Assembly (NCBI RefSeq): GCF_021869535.1
Contig: NW_026262581.1
Location: 74,739,955-74,803,954, forward strand
Source of the DNA: Mytilus californianus
Taxonomy: Eukaryota; Mollusca; Bivalvia; Mytilida; Mytilidae
Direction: 5' to 3'
DNA: 64,000 nt
The position numbers were made by a program, and so were the translations under genes. Position 1 is the stretch's first letter. Each line of letters starts with the position of its first letter. This document shows, piece by piece, positions 10,466 through 22,319 of the stretch. The notes below the pieces were generated by a model. It saw nothing but the letters and a program-made list of their open reading frames with translations. It was not told the origin of the DNA and did not search any database.

Positions 10466-11981
10466 CTATGTCGGTGTTTCTTCTAAATCAAACTGTAAAC
10501 CAAATATATCGTATAAATTTAGTTGACCCAAACTAAAATCAACCAATTCGTGATGGTGTCCGTAAAATTTACGGAGTGTCATTTTTAATCTGTCCTCCCC
10601 ATAACTTTGTTGGAGCAGTTTCTGCGTTAGGGGCACACTCCTGTATATGAAGTCCGTGTGAACATGCACGAGCATAACGTATCAACTGAGATATGTAAAC
10701 ACCATACGAAGGGGAAGAGGGTATGTTACTGCTGAGAAATGGGAAATTGATAATTGGGAAGTTGAAATCGTCCCGTTTATCATAGATTTTCGTGTGAAGT
10801 TGTCCATCTGTGTCAATATTGAGGAAAAGATCAAGGTATGAAGCAGTCCTTCTAGTATCAGTAGTATCCTTAATTTCAAGTTCACTGGGATATATGAATT
10901 GTAAGTATCGGCTGAAATATGGGTTATTCAATGATAGGACATCATCAATATATCGGAAAGTAAAATTAAAGAATTTCGCAAGGTGCTTTTTCTTTTTGTC
11001 TTTTAGAAGGTTCTGAATGAACTCTGCTTCATACGAGTACAAAAACAAATCGGCCAGTAGGGGTGCACAATTAGTACCCATTGGAATACCGACTGTCTGT
11101 TGAAATATAAATCCTCCAAACTCAACAAGTATATTGTCGATCAAAAAGTCCAGCATTTTGATAATATCATCTTCAGTATATTTTCTGGTAGATTCAGTAT
11201 GGTTCTTCACAAAATATGAATTATTGTAACCCAAAACAAGAAATTTGTATCTACGATTCCAATTTTTATAGAAAAAAAGCTCTGTTTAATGAGATGGTGA
11301 CGTCGATCTTTCAACTGAGCATGGGGAAAAGTATTGTAAAGCGTAGAAAAAATCAAAAATCTTTATGTTGCTGCAAAATTGCAAAGATTGTGATTGAAGA
11401 TTAAGCAGTAGATCTTTCGAATGTTTGGGAATCCACATCTGGTTAACACCACTGGTAGAATATATTTCATCACAATATTTTTGAAGCCCATCTTTAACTG
11501 TAGAAAGAATAGTAGTCAGTACTTTAGAAAGATGTTTAGTCAAACATTTTGATGACCCAGCTATGTATCGTTCTTTATATGGAGTTTTGTAAGTTTTGGT
11601 ATCCAGTAATGATGGTAAATTTTCTTCGTTTTCTTTGATGTTGATACCAAAAGAAAGAAGGACAGATTTGTGATTTTGTAAAAATGATGTTAAAGAATAT
11701 GTAGGATTACCAGTAGTTCTATTTATTCAAAGCTCTATTGTGAGACACTGCAAATAATGGTTTTTACATATGAAGACAATATTATAGGAGGCTTTATCTG
11801 CAGGAACAACGATATATTTGTCATGCAAAGAGGATAAAGCATCCACAACATCCGGATTCTTGAAAGGGCTAGTAATTCTTGTGCTCATAGTACATCGTAG
11901 TTTTTGAATGCGCTTCTGAATGCATGATCGAATAGCTTTGATCCATTCAGACAAAGTATCCAGTTCTAGTTCGTCTGACAT
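10466..11981 (-). pseudogene. Penelope-like reverse transcriptase, frameshifted
   Basis: Reading the - strand: an N-terminal segment (11981-11727) contains LHDKYIVVPADKAS, typical of Penelope-like RTs. Next comes SGVNQMWIPKHSKD (11543-11286), followed in another frame by a motif-A-like FSTLYNTFPHAQLKDR. The palm (11234-10569) carries TVGIPMGTNCAPLLADLF and the catalytic FRYIDDVLSLNN. A thumb or C-terminal piece (10675-10466) has PLTQKLLQQSYGEDRLK. The pieces lie in different frames, with breaks near 11700, 11340, 11240 and 10665, so this copy is dead. No GIY-YIG endonuclease is visible. A degenerate hammerhead repeat follows at 9920-10125. Segment order and motifs make the family call secure. 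Confidence 0.85.
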
Positions 11982-12258
11982 CTAATAGGAGTAATTGTCC
12001 TTTAAACACGAATTTTAACCATTTTTGCATATTTTGCATACATTTAAATGATATCGTCTTCGGCGTATTCAAATTTTTTAATCGGTGAGTTTCTTCACAA
12101 AGTAAGATTTTTCATGACATAAATTTATATCTACGATTCCTATTTTTTGTAGAATAGCTTTGTTTAAAAAGACAACTTCTTCGACATTTCAATTTCAGCA
12201 TAGGGAATAGAAGTGTACAGCGTAGTTAAATCAGAAGTTTTGATATTACAGCAAATTT
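11982..12258 (-). mobile_element. Penelope-like fragment copy B, part 2 (after DIRS)
   Basis: The reverse complement matches 560-840 of the window nearly base for base in places, including GAATACGCCGAAGACGATAT and the following tandem-core sequence. Together with 17750-18360 it forms one element interrupted by the DIRS insertion: the sequence leaving off at about 17750 resumes here with 'AATTTGCTGTAATATC', against 'caattttgctgttatatc' in the uninterrupted copy near 556-575. Confidence 0.7.
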
Positions 12259-13497
12259 ATATATTCGTTTTTCCAGTGTGTGTTTGTGTAAAACTGATAG
12301 TCGAAATTCTGTTTCAAAATATATTTTATGTTTTTCCCGTCGTGTATATGCATGAAATATTTGCCACTGAAACTACACCAACAACCAATCAACCATGTAA
12401 GCATCCAATCCAATTAATCAATCGATAAATTTATATCTGAAAATGACGCCAGTTTTCCACATGATAATCTTGTTTATCTAAATATAGTTCAATAGTCGAA
12501 GTGAAATCATGTAAAATTTAATATTAAAGGTTGTATTCAAACTGTGATGCTGGTTTCAATGGCGATTAAACCATAAGTCTCATGTTATGCAGTTTGCTAT
12601 ACACGTGTAATAGCACAATATGATTTGTGAGGAATTTGACATTGCAGTCTCTGTAATAATTATTGTATTCCCATTATCAATCAATCAGTTAGTATGAGAA
12701 TCTTCGCAGGACATCAATCTGTGAAATTATTCTGTGTCGATATGCTTATTAGCGTCACTGTTTTAAACTTTAACATCTGTTACAAATCTTAAGGTCAAAT
12801 TTGTTAAAGGTTCTTGTCTGGTGAATGTTATCTTAGTGTAGTGTTAGCAGACTGTAGATTCAATAATAACTTTGTCACGGAACCATTGATACTAACAATA
12901 CGGTGTAAATGTAATATATTTATTATGAATATTACACTACATAAAATGAAAACGTATTTTCTGTACTAAATATATAAAACATATTAGATTGTTTGGCCTT
13001 GGGAAATCACTCAACTATCTGACGAATAATTTTGCACCAGGACTTTGTCAGGAAGCGATTCTTTCGTGGAAAGTACACCAGCTGACAAGCCACTACACTC
13101 AACTTGAACAACACAACTGACAAAAGAATGACAAAGCGAAGCTTCGTCTGACGGCCCATGCGTGGCAGTGGACCAGCCCCCGCGTGACGGTGGGCTACAA
13201 TGTTTTAAGGTGTTGAGTTGAGTTTGGAGATGTTAAATGAAAAATGCTTGGAAAATGAATGAAAATTATGAATAAGTGAAATATTTGAAAAGGTGCCAAG
13301 AAACTCTGACGAAATAGTGATGAGAAATCAGATGAGTCTGAGTGACCCCCAAGTATTTAGAATGAGGAATCCCCCGGGATCACCTTCAATAAGTCGTCGA
13401 ATAACACAATAATAAGGTAAACAAAAGAAACAAAATATACATATAAAGCAACCATGCAGTTCTCCTGTCAATAAAATCGAAGTTGACTATAATATAA
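12259..13497 (-). other. DIRS 3' non-coding region
   Basis: No conserved frame. The part near 13040-13200 is GC-richer, with 'gcgaagcttcg' and 'tgacggcccatgcgtggcag', and two related 'caactcaacacc'-like words on opposite strands (13097 and 13209). This could be part of the element's internal complementary region, which is inference. A further insertion in 12259-13000 cannot be excluded. Confidence 0.4.
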
Positions 13498-14522
13498 TCA
13501 ATGATAAATAGATTCAGCAAGCTGCTGTTGTGCATGTTTTATAGAGGTTGGTTGAGTGCGAATATAACGCACATAGCAATCTGAAGACCAACGAACTAAT
13601 GTTTTGATCATGTGATCCTCTATGTGAGCCTGACCAGCTGCGGTTCCAGCACCTATTCTAAATGAATGACCTGAAAAGTTTTTAGGATCATAACCGCATA
13701 ACTCAAGAACATACTTTTGTTATAAAGAATTCTCTTTCCATGGCTAAATTGCCAATTGATACAAAAAGAGGGTCAGTGTTTTGATAAGACGAAATAAACG
13801 TTTTCCTGATCTCTAAATATCTTTTTAAAACACGATAAGGACAAATATGACTATTAATTTTGTGTAGCTGAATATCTATACCCTTACGGAATGGATCAGT
13901 TTTTGACTGTTTCAAGTGAAAGTTAGCAACATTGTCTGTGAATGAAATGTCTGATATACATAAATTAATTGCAGGTTCAAATTGTTCGGATTTGATAACA
14001 GTTATTTCTCCGCATCGGAGAAAGCCAAAGAAAGAAATCACGCTAGCTGTTTCTATCATGAGGTCAATGAACTTTGAAAAAAACTCCCTTTCGTAATCTC
14101 TTTATAATTTGTTCAAGAATATCAAAAGTGATTGGTAGCCTTACTCTCTTGTTTTGATTTTGAGATCGTTTGACAGAATTTAAGATCAATGTAAGCCTGG
14201 GAAATGGTTTGCCGTTTTATAGTTCTAAGGGATCACTACAATTTTCCTTCAAATAGTTGTACCTGATTCCACAGAGATAAAGTTTAATGGTAGAATAATG
14301 AAGTTTCGGAACTGTTTGACAATGGGCAACAAAATATATGAGGATTTCTTCCGAAACTGGGGCCAAATTATTTGTAAATGTCACATTATTTAACAGTAAA
14401 TATCTCTTAAAATGCATGAAACCAATATCATACACGTCCTGAATCCTTTTAGATATAGATGTCGTCCATAGTTGTTCGACAGTTTGTTTTAACACCATAT
14501 TACATCTGAGATTTTGGGACAC
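13498..14522 (-). pseudogene. DIRS tyrosine recombinase, frameshifted
   Basis: The N-terminal core-binding part (14522-14217) has YDIGFMHFKRYLL and KLHYSTIKLYLCGIRY. A linker follows after a frameshift near 14215 and contains NGKPFPRLTLILNSVKRSQ. A second frameshift lies in the T7 run at 14077-14083, before MIETASVISFFGFLRCGEIT, which holds the box-I arginine region. A third near 13715-13722 leads to box II: GHSFRIGAGTAAGQAHIED, LVRWSSDCYVRYIRT, then a TGA at 13500-13498. The HxxR and W...Y arrangement is that of DIRS/Crypton-type recombinases, which integrate the circular cDNA. Its start overlaps the 3' end of the RT frame by 34 bases in a different frame. Not functional as read. Confidence 0.88.
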
Positions 14523-15966
14523 GGTTCCGGAAAGGGGTCTGCATCTGGTGCCAGGGTTCTGAATCGTTGTATCTGAAATCGAGATAAGGCATCACTTATA
14601 TCGTTTTGTAAACCTGGCACGTGTTTTGCACTAAAAAAGAAGTTGTTTGTACATGCGCACCATGTTAATTTATTCATTAACTTCATAATATACAAACATT
14701 TTGATCTGCCTTTCCTTATAATCTCGACTGTAGACATATTATCGGACCAAAATAACACTTTTTTTTTTGTTTTCCATGAGGCGCCCCATAAAACAGCTGC
14801 CACAACGATTGGGTACAATTCAAGAAATGCCATTGAATGTTTACTGTTTGTGATGTTTTTTATTTCGGTCGGCCATGAAGAATAAAACCACTTTCCACCA
14901 AAACCTATAGTTGACGATGCATCTGTGAATGATTCCATATCGTAATTAGATATATATGTAGAATTATAAAACATATTAATTCCATTCCAATTCTTTAGAA
15001 ATCGAAACCAAAATTCAAGATCTATCCGACATTCTTTATTTAAACGCACATAATGATGTGATTCTTTCGCTTTGGTTGATAAATTGATTAGATAAGACAC
15101 AAATGACCTGCCCGGTAGTATAACTCTTGAGGCAAAATTTAAATGCCCAAGCAGCTGTAGAACTTCTCTCTTAGAACAAGAGGATTTGACACTTATACTT
15201 GAAATAAACTCACAAATTCGATCAACTTTTTCCTGCGGTAAACGGGTTTCCATTTTTTGTGAATCGAGAATGATGCCAAGATATTCAAGACACGTTACAG
15301 GGCCAACAGTTTTGTGCATCGCTATTGGAACATTTAAGCGTTTAAAAATCATCATCATTAATGCCATTGATCGCTCTCCGTCAGCGTGTGGCGGATCTAT
15401 AGTTAAGAAATCGTCTAACAGGTGTAAACTGTTATTGACCTTGTAATTGTTTGTGGCAATATAACATATTGCTTGTGACAAAGTATCGAATATAATGGGA
15501 CTAGATCGGCAACCGAAAGTTAATCGCACATAGAAATAATATTTTTCCTCCCATTTAATGCAAAACAAAGGCCATTGTGAAGGTAAAATAGGACAATTTT
15601 TGAATGCATTGGAAATGTCGTACTTACATAACCAGGAATTTTCCCGTATTTCAGGATAATGTCTATAGCGTTGTCGATCTTAACGTATGACATAGAGCAG
15701 ATGTCTTTGTCAATTAATTCATTGATGCTAAAATGAGTATCACTTTGATGAGGTGCCGATAAATCCAATATAAGTCGTTTTTTCTTTGAATATTTTCCTT
15801 CTGCAACTCCCAACGGACTGACACGGTAACTTGAAAATGGAAGTGTATCAAAAGGCCCGTACATAAATCCATTTTCACACTCCTTCCTTAACAATGCATT
15901 TACTACGTTCGGTTGTGATCGTGCAGACAAATTATTACGACATTCAAGGGTTGGTAAACTAGTCAC
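14489..15966 (-). pseudogene. DIRS reverse transcriptase-RNase H, one frameshift
   Basis: The first frame (15966 to about 15645) carries SSYRVSPLGVAEGKYSKKK and RLILDLSAPH. A one-base shift in the GGGAAAA stretch near 15645 moves the reading to WLCKYDISNAFKNC (motif A aspartate), LTFGCRSSPIIFDTLS (motif B) and LHLLDDFLTIDPP (motif C double aspartate). The RNase H domain follows with ESFTDASS, AFLELYPIV, LFWSDNMSTVE and HVPGLQNDISDALSRF, supplying the D-E-D-D residues. It ends at 14489. RT copies the element RNA and RNase H removes it from the hybrid. All catalytic residues survive; the frameshift is the only obvious lesion. Confidence 0.9.
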
Positions 15967-16110
15967 AGAAACTTTAGTGTCAAAACCATATTTTAAACCA
16001 TTGCATAAATAAAATACAAAAGATTTGTCACTGTGATTTCTAAGTTCATTTTGTAATACTTCTACGTTAATCGGAGTAGTAGCATGTAGGGGGAAGTTAA
16101 CATTTGATAG

Positions 16111-17353
16111 TCATTTTTCGGAACCGAAGCTATGCTTTGATGCAGGAGTACCAGTCTTAGCAACAGTGTTTTTAAAAGCGTGGTTCTTTCTATTTTTACC
16201 GCTATCGTTATGCGAAGATTGACGATGACAGGCGGTTACGCTATGATCATAGCTACGACAATTGGAGCACATGTGTAAGAAAAGGCATCGACCGTCTTTA
16301 TTACAGCCAGACATGCTATTGAAATTATTTCAAATTTCTTTTCCGTTGTGATAAAAACGCTTCCTACCACGAATATCAGAATTACCGCTATTTTTCTTTA
16401 GATGTGGGGTAGATACGTTTTTCTCTGAAATTTGTGTCATGGTCAACCATGTGACAAAGTTTGCAAATATTTATTTCAACGCCCGCACCTATCAAGATCA
16501 TCAGGTCGCGATCCCTTTTGCTCCAATCGACTTTAATTTGTTTCTCTTGAAGAAGGGTCGAGGCTTTTGCTGAAAACAATTTATGGTAGTCGTAGAACTT
16601 CTGACCGTAAAAATTACTCATCTCTATGATATCCTCCTCGTAGGCGTCTAATTCAAATCTCCTACCTGGAAAAGCAGATGTCATTACACGCTTGAATTTT
16701 CCGAAGGCCTTTATGAATTCCTGGATGGTTAGTTATCGATTTAAACGCGGGTCTGGCTTATTCCCTACATTAATTTCCATACCGTCTGCCAAAATGGTAT
16801 GTGACTGGGGACTCTCGAAACTAGGAATAAGGAGAGAAGCTAAGTTAATGTCCTTACCCTGTATTATTTGTTTCTGTAATGCTGTAGAAACTATGTCGAC
16901 ATTGGGAAAATCGTCAGAACGAACTCCTGTTCTATTTAATCCATGAGGTAACGCATCCGGTGTGTTTTGTATCGACGGTGCGGTATTGTACCATTGATGT
17001 AGATTATACGATTTGCTAGTATCATACAGCTTCTCTGTCATCAGGGTATCGACAGATTTCTGAAGGCCGTTCACGCATTGTGACATAGTGTTAAAAGCAG
17101 CCACCAATATATTTGTGTTAACATTTTCCGTAGCAGAAGAAGTAATGTTAATGCTTTCACGGTTTTGAGTCTCTGTTGAAGCAGTTTGCGTATCAGATGG
17201 AAAACTGTCTGTTGCACTTAAAATATTATCGATGGCTTCTACGCGAGCATCACAGTTTTTGTTACCAATGTTTTCTGTATACAGACTTTTAACAACGTTT
17301 AAAGTCAGATTTGTAGGCACTTTGAAACCAATTTTAGACAGTTCGTCCACCAT
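16111..17353 (-). pseudogene. DIRS gag-like protein, frameshifted with in-frame stop
   Basis: The N-terminal part (17353-16733) starts MVDELSKIGFKVPTNLTL. A shift near 16690-16733 leads to RFELDAYEEDIIEMSNFYGQ and then ICKLCHMVDHDTNF, a CCHC-like zinc knuckle missing its last cysteine because of another shift near 16420. After GRKRFYHNGKEI an in-frame TGA (16330-16332) replaces an expected cysteine codon (TGC/TGT), followed by NNFNSMSGCNKDGRCLFLH and MCSNCRSYDHSVTACHR, a second cysteine-histidine cluster, ending SEK at 16111. Gag binds the element RNA. Decayed. Confidence 0.8.
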
Positions 17354-17749
17354 TTCGGTTTTTGTTCTCTCAGAATTAGTTTTTGTAACAACAGTTTCAG
17401 TACTATATGGCTGGAAACGGGATTTCCGTTTCGTCGGAATCCGTTTTTTACGTGGAGGAATAACTTATATCTTTGTAAACAGTGTTTTGGGAATAAGTTT
17501 TAAAAGCTGTTGCCACAAGGAGCAATTACTAAGACTGTGATTCAACTTGTGTTTCACGTGACAAATTTCTTATTAAACTGCAAGCACGCAACTTTATCTA
17601 ACCTATATGTTTTGTGACCTCTTAACCGATATTTAATGTCGATTAACGGGTTATGCAGAAACGGGTTAAGAAAAGTCATCAGCACCATTTAACAGCTGGG
17701 AATAATCAACTCGTCTATAAACCATGATTATACAATTCTATAATCTACC

Positions 17750-18360
17750 AATTGTCAAGATTATGATTGAAAATGTTGCAGTACGTCTTTAGAATTTTTA
17801 GGAATCAACATTTTGATTGACACCATTAATTGAATATACTTCATCACACTATTTCTGAAGGCCATCTTTTACTGTTGAAAAATTTGTGGCAAGATCTTTT
17901 GACAGATCTTAAGTCGAACATCTTGACAACCCGGCAATGATATTTCATGCCAGCAAAAGTTAACTTATCTACTGCGCTGGTGATGCCCTCGTGGACGAAA
18001 CGTACCCTAGAAATGAATCAAACCAGTGATTGTAAAAACTTAAAAAATATCAGGCTTATAATTAAGTACGCTAGGTGCGTGTTTGGTTTAAATCAGTGGT
18101 GCTCGAATCAAGAGAGGCGAAAAATAGCAAAGGGACATTCAAACTCATAAAGTAAAAATAAACTGACAAAAGAGAATTTATTGGGGTTCGTGTTGCTCAG
18201 TTTTTAGTTTTCTGTGCATTGTTTAGTGGACTTGTTGGTCATTTCGTCGTCAATTTTTTTTACATGGCGCTGTCAGTTTTTATTACTTCGACTTATGATT
18301 TTTGAGTGTTCCACATCTTCAGTCTGTTTTTTACAAGTAGGGAGGAAAACGCATCAAAAC
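17750..18360 (-). mobile_element. Penelope-like fragment copy B, part 1 (before DIRS)
   Basis: The reverse complement aligns with 1-560 of the window: shared words include 'ggaacactcaaaa', 'gacagcgccatgg' and 'gataagttaacttttgct'. Near 17880 it also resembles the coding segment at 11490-11560 of the other Penelope-like element. It breaks at the DIRS boundary and resumes at 12258. On the + strand, 17978-18007 holds a CTGGTGATG...GACGAAACG hairpin typical of dispersed bivalve repeats. Confidence 0.7.
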
Positions 18361-19942
18361 CTTTGACAAATATTGAAACCGCAACTGAAGCCTTAGAGAT
18401 GAGACTAAACAGATGAACGAATTAAGAGAACAGGTAATTTAATAGCCGTAAAGTAATCTTTTGTCATTTTAATATGTGATTTATTGCGAAATATAGCCTG
18501 ATTATATATGTGAGATTACATTATAAACTAAAAATCTAATAGAAATATCTAGTTAACTGTTCTAAATCATAGTCTTTGGTGGATAAGGTGAGTTCTTTGC
18601 ACACATTTATCAACTTTTGCTTTGCAAGGTTTCCATTTGTTTTGTCAAAAGCAACTAAATGAGCAAAACACTTTGGAAACAATTCGTCGACTTTAGAAAT
18701 GTCCGACCGTTTAAAATATAGAATTTCTTTTCTATTTTTCAGTTCCTTGAATCTTTGCTGAACAGTTTCGTCTTGTTATGGACGACTATGAGCGAACGAG
18801 TATAGATAACATCCAACCACATACACAGTGCTTGTTTTAGGAAACTCTGGTTTTATTTCAGCAGCAACTTAAGCAAGCGTTACGAATAGGTCGATTGAGT
18901 TCGTTGTTCTGAAGACGACGCATCTACGGTAAGAACCTGGTCTGCAGTTAATTTCAATCAACTTTAAACCATTTGAAGTCACTATCATTTCAACATTGAA
19001 AACACCGTTATCGAGCCCAATTTTTCTACAGCAATCGAATGATGCTTGATTTATTTTTGCCACAAGTATTTTTGGTAAGCACGTGGTTGTATCAGAAAAT
19101 CCATAAGGCAACTTTGGACCCATGTCCGTGACCAGCGCTTTCAGCAGAGCACCCCGAAATATTATTACATCAATTTGGTGAACAATACCTGGCAAAAATT
19201 CCATTAGAACCATTGAACTACCAAAGCCACACCCATCCCAATCCTTTTCATATGTGCCTTGTAACATGTTAAATTTAGAAACACAATCATCAATTGAGAA
19301 TACTTTTGATACAGTGTGTTTTCTTTCGGATCCACAAGAATGACCTGAAACAATATATTCGGAATTAATAAGTTATCTAAAACTATCATATATAGGTATT
19401 TACACCTTATCAGTAAAAGGAAATGTGTTGTATAAGTAAATGTAACATGAAGTATATCGTATCAATCTGTGTTGGTCTTTACTGAAAGAATGCTGAAAGA
19501 ATTTTGGTTGCTGATATAGAATCATGATTTCCCCACTCTAATATTAGCCACTTCCCTCCTAGTTGATTACTTACAACAACGTCATAAAAAGTGCAGAAAT
19601 ACGCGATCCCTTTCAGAAAATGAAAGGTTTTAGTCATTTAATTTTCAAAATCGATAGCAAAACCTAAAAATCAAAGCGCGAAAGCGCTGTAAAGGCTGTT
19701 AATTACAGGTTGTGTGTATTTTTAGTCCAGTTATATCATTATCTTGCATAGTACAGTGTACTTATCAGAGGTGGCTTTCAGTATTTAAGATTTAGAGTTC
19801 TCTAATGATATTGAACAAGTTATATGAATGTCATATTCTGAGCACTTTATGAAGGTGATTGTTCTCACTTGTTTATGAACTAGTGCATTATGTCCAGTTT
19901 GTACCTTTTTTTATCTATGTTTATAGTCAAATAAGTTATCAA

Positions 19943-20160
19943 AGGTACCAGGATTATAATTTAATACGCCAGATGCGCGTTTCGTCTACATAAGACTCAT
20001 CAGTGACGCTCAGATCAAAATAGTTATAAAGCCAAACAAGTACAAAGTTGAAGAGCATTGAAGACCCAAAATTCCAAAAAGTTGTGCAAAATACGGCTAA
20101 GGTAATCTATTCCTTGGATAAGAAAATCCTTAGTTTTTCGAAAAATTCAAAGTTTTGTAA
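19943..20160 (-). repeat. Hammerhead-carrying dispersed repeat
   Basis: Second copy of the approximately 200-bp repeat at 9920-10125, in the same orientation. Landmarks on the - strand: TTCTTATCC, CACAACTTTTTGGAATTTTG, CAATGCTCTTCAACTTTGTA, then the ribozyme, and CCTGGTACC at the 3' edge. It lies in the intron of the carnosine-synthase-like pseudogene with no RT gene attached, so it is a solitary terminal repeat or a non-autonomous copy. Confidence 0.7.
19965..20011 (-). ncRNA. Hammerhead ribozyme
   Basis: On the - strand the conserved core CUGAUGA (within 20003-19996) is followed by stem II, GUCU and AGAC closing a UAUGU loop, and then GAAA. A tiny stem III (AC/AU with loop GCGC) follows, then the cleavage triplet AUC. 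Stem I is formed by GCGUCA before the core and UGGCG after the cut site (5 pairs, one G-U). This is the minimal type I layout known from Penelope-like elements. The weak point is a C-A mismatch in stem III, where a GUC triplet would pair. Activity as a monomer is uncertain; such minimal ribozymes often cleave as dimers. Confidence 0.78.
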
Positions 20161-20619
20161 CAGGATGTTTATAAAAATGACCATATAATTCATATTCAAA
20201 TACTGTTTAAAATAGTTAGGCATTTTCTGTTTAGTAATAAGTAAATGTTATCAACTGTATTTTATTCAACTCTGCAAATGTGGTTTGTTACTGTTAAGTA
20301 TGAATGATAGTTGTTTCATTGGCAATCATAACACATCTCCTTATTTATATAATGATCTATATTCAACGACCTCAGGTACAAAACAAATGTATGTAACTTA
20401 ACTATGATGGGAAACCTTTGACTTCTTTCCTTTATATAAACTTTTGATTTGGTACCATAGAACTATGTAGAATAAATGTACATTGCAACATTGCAACATG
20501 TCAACTCTTTCAATGACAATACTTTTTTTAGAAACTATAACTCCAAGCAAAATTATATTTCCAAGTTTAAAGTAATTTATGAATGAAAAAAGGAGTTTTT
20601 AAATAAGAAATAAACTGAT

Positions 20620-21035
20620 TCGCTGAGCGCAACTGGATACACCCGCAGAGATCCAACCCTGAACAGTTGGGGCAAAAATGGACACAATATTCAAGCTTGA
20701 TACAGGTCTAAATTTGGATTGTAATTAAATATTTGACATATTATCGTTTCTGAATAAATGTAGTCAAAGAACTTGAAACCGGTTATATGAATTGAATTTA
20801 TATTCAATTAAAGATTTCTTGCTGTTGTGCAATACACTGTGCTGTTGTGCAATACACTGTGCTATGGTGCAATACTTAATAAATCTGTTGCCAGACTATA
20901 AACAAATAAAGTTCAATTTCTTCTCAATGTCATATTTGAAATTTATGAAAATCTATAGGGAGATTACATCAATAGCTATAAATAATTCACCAAAGTTTCA
21001 TGCGAACTCCTTAAAGCATTTTTGAGTTGTTGTCC
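20620..21035 (+). repeat. 5' fragment of the composite tandem-array element
   Basis: Matches the head of the element at 29303 ('accctgaacagttggggcaa', 'cacaatattcaagcttgata'). It then has three short units of the 'ttgtgcaatacactgtgct' array seen in longer form at 30137-30383. The rest of the element is missing; the sequence runs directly into the tripartite element at 21038. Confidence 0.6.
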
Positions 21036-21037
21036 AA

Positions 21038-22118
21038 CAAGAGTGCACACGCTGAAATGTCTCGCCTTCTTCACTAATCACTGATATTATGTTGATAGTC
21101 CTTAATATAAAGCTTTATTACAACTCTCACATAAACTTAACATTAACCAAGAAAACTAAACATTGACCAATGAACCATGAAAATGAGGTCAAGGTCAGAT
21201 GAACCATGCCAGGCAGGCATGTACAGCTAACAATTCTTCCATACAACAAATATAGTTGACCTATTGCTTATAGTTTAAGAAAAACAGACCAAAACACAAA
21301 AACTTAACACTGAGCAATGAACTGTGAAAATGAGGTCAAGGTCAAATAAAACCTGCGCAACTGACATATAGATCATAAAATATTTCCATACACCAAATAT
21401 AGTTGACCTATTGCATATAGTATTGGAAAAAAAGACCAAAACTCAAAATCTTAACTTTGACCACTGAACCATGAAAATGAGGTCACGGTCAAATGAGACC
21501 TGCCAGCTAGACATGTACACCTTACAATCATTCCATACACCAAATATAGTAGACCTATTGCATACAGTACAAGAAAAACAGACCAAAACACAAAAAAACT
21601 TAACTATAACCACTGAACCATGAAAATGAGGTCAAGGTCAGATGACACCTGCCAGTTGGACATGTACGCCTTACAGTCCTTCCATACACCGAATATACTT
21701 GACCTATTGCTTATAGTATCTGAGATATGGACTTGACCACCAAAACTTAACCTTGTTCACTGATCCATGAAATGAGGTCGAGGTCAAGTGAAAACTGTCT
21801 GACGGGCATGAGGACCTTGCAAGGTACGCACATACCAAATATAGTTATCCTACTACTTATAATAAGAGAGAATCTAACATTACAAAAAATGTTAACTTTT
21901 TTTTCAAATAGTCACTGAACCATGAAAATGAGGTCAAGGACATTGGGCATGTGGCTGACGGAAACTTCGTAACATGAGGCATCCATATACAAAGTATGAA
22001 GCATCCAGGTCTTCCACCTTCTAAAATATAAAGCTTTTAAGAAGTTAGCTAACACCGCCGCCACATCACTATCCCTATGTCGAGCTTTCTGCGACAAAAG
22101 TTGCAGGCTCGACAAAAA
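21038..22118 (+). mobile_element. Tripartite tandem-core element with hairpin end (copy 2)
   Basis: Starts 'caacaagagtgcacacgctg'. It has about six units of 120-130 bp with 'ccatgaaaatgaggtcaagg' and 'ccaaatatagt'. It ends with the hairpin formed by TGTCGAGC/CTGCGAC and the complementary GCAGGCTCGACA near 22079-22116. Same family and orientation as 2361-3585. Frames on either strand are repeat-derived. Confidence 0.7.
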
Positions 22119-22319
22119 CTGGAAAATCCCCCCTTTTTTAATGAATAAAACCACATAACTCAGAAATGTAAAATCTAAAATTTAATAAATTCTAAAGGGA
22201 GCTTACGGATTGATAATTTAGTCTTAGATGCAAGATTTTTTTATCAGTTGTTAGTGGCTTTGAACTAGCTGTCAGTAACTGTGAGTACTCTCAGATCTGT
22301 ACTTAGTGTCTTTTTGTTG

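Larger units (their letters stand above)
12259..17749 (-). mobile_element. DIRS-type tyrosine-recombinase retrotransposon
   Basis: A 5.5-kb insertion inside Penelope-like copy B. On the - strand it carries gag (17353-16111), reverse transcriptase plus RNase H (15966-14489) and a tyrosine recombinase (14522-13498), the gene set and order of DIRS elements. The boundaries come from comparison with the uninterrupted copy at 1-840, not from recognised terminal repeats; I could not see the split direct or inverted repeats expected for this order. Frameshifts or stops occur in every gene, so the copy is inactive. The 1.24 kb after the recombinase (12259-13497) and about 0.4 kb before gag are non-coding. 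Confidence 0.85.

Noticed and set aside
17965-18010. CTGGTGATGCCCTC...GACGAAACG on +, possible second hammerhead
   Set aside because: The core is CUGGUGA rather than CUGAUGA and the flanks form a competing simple hairpin; I could not draw a convincing three-stem fold.
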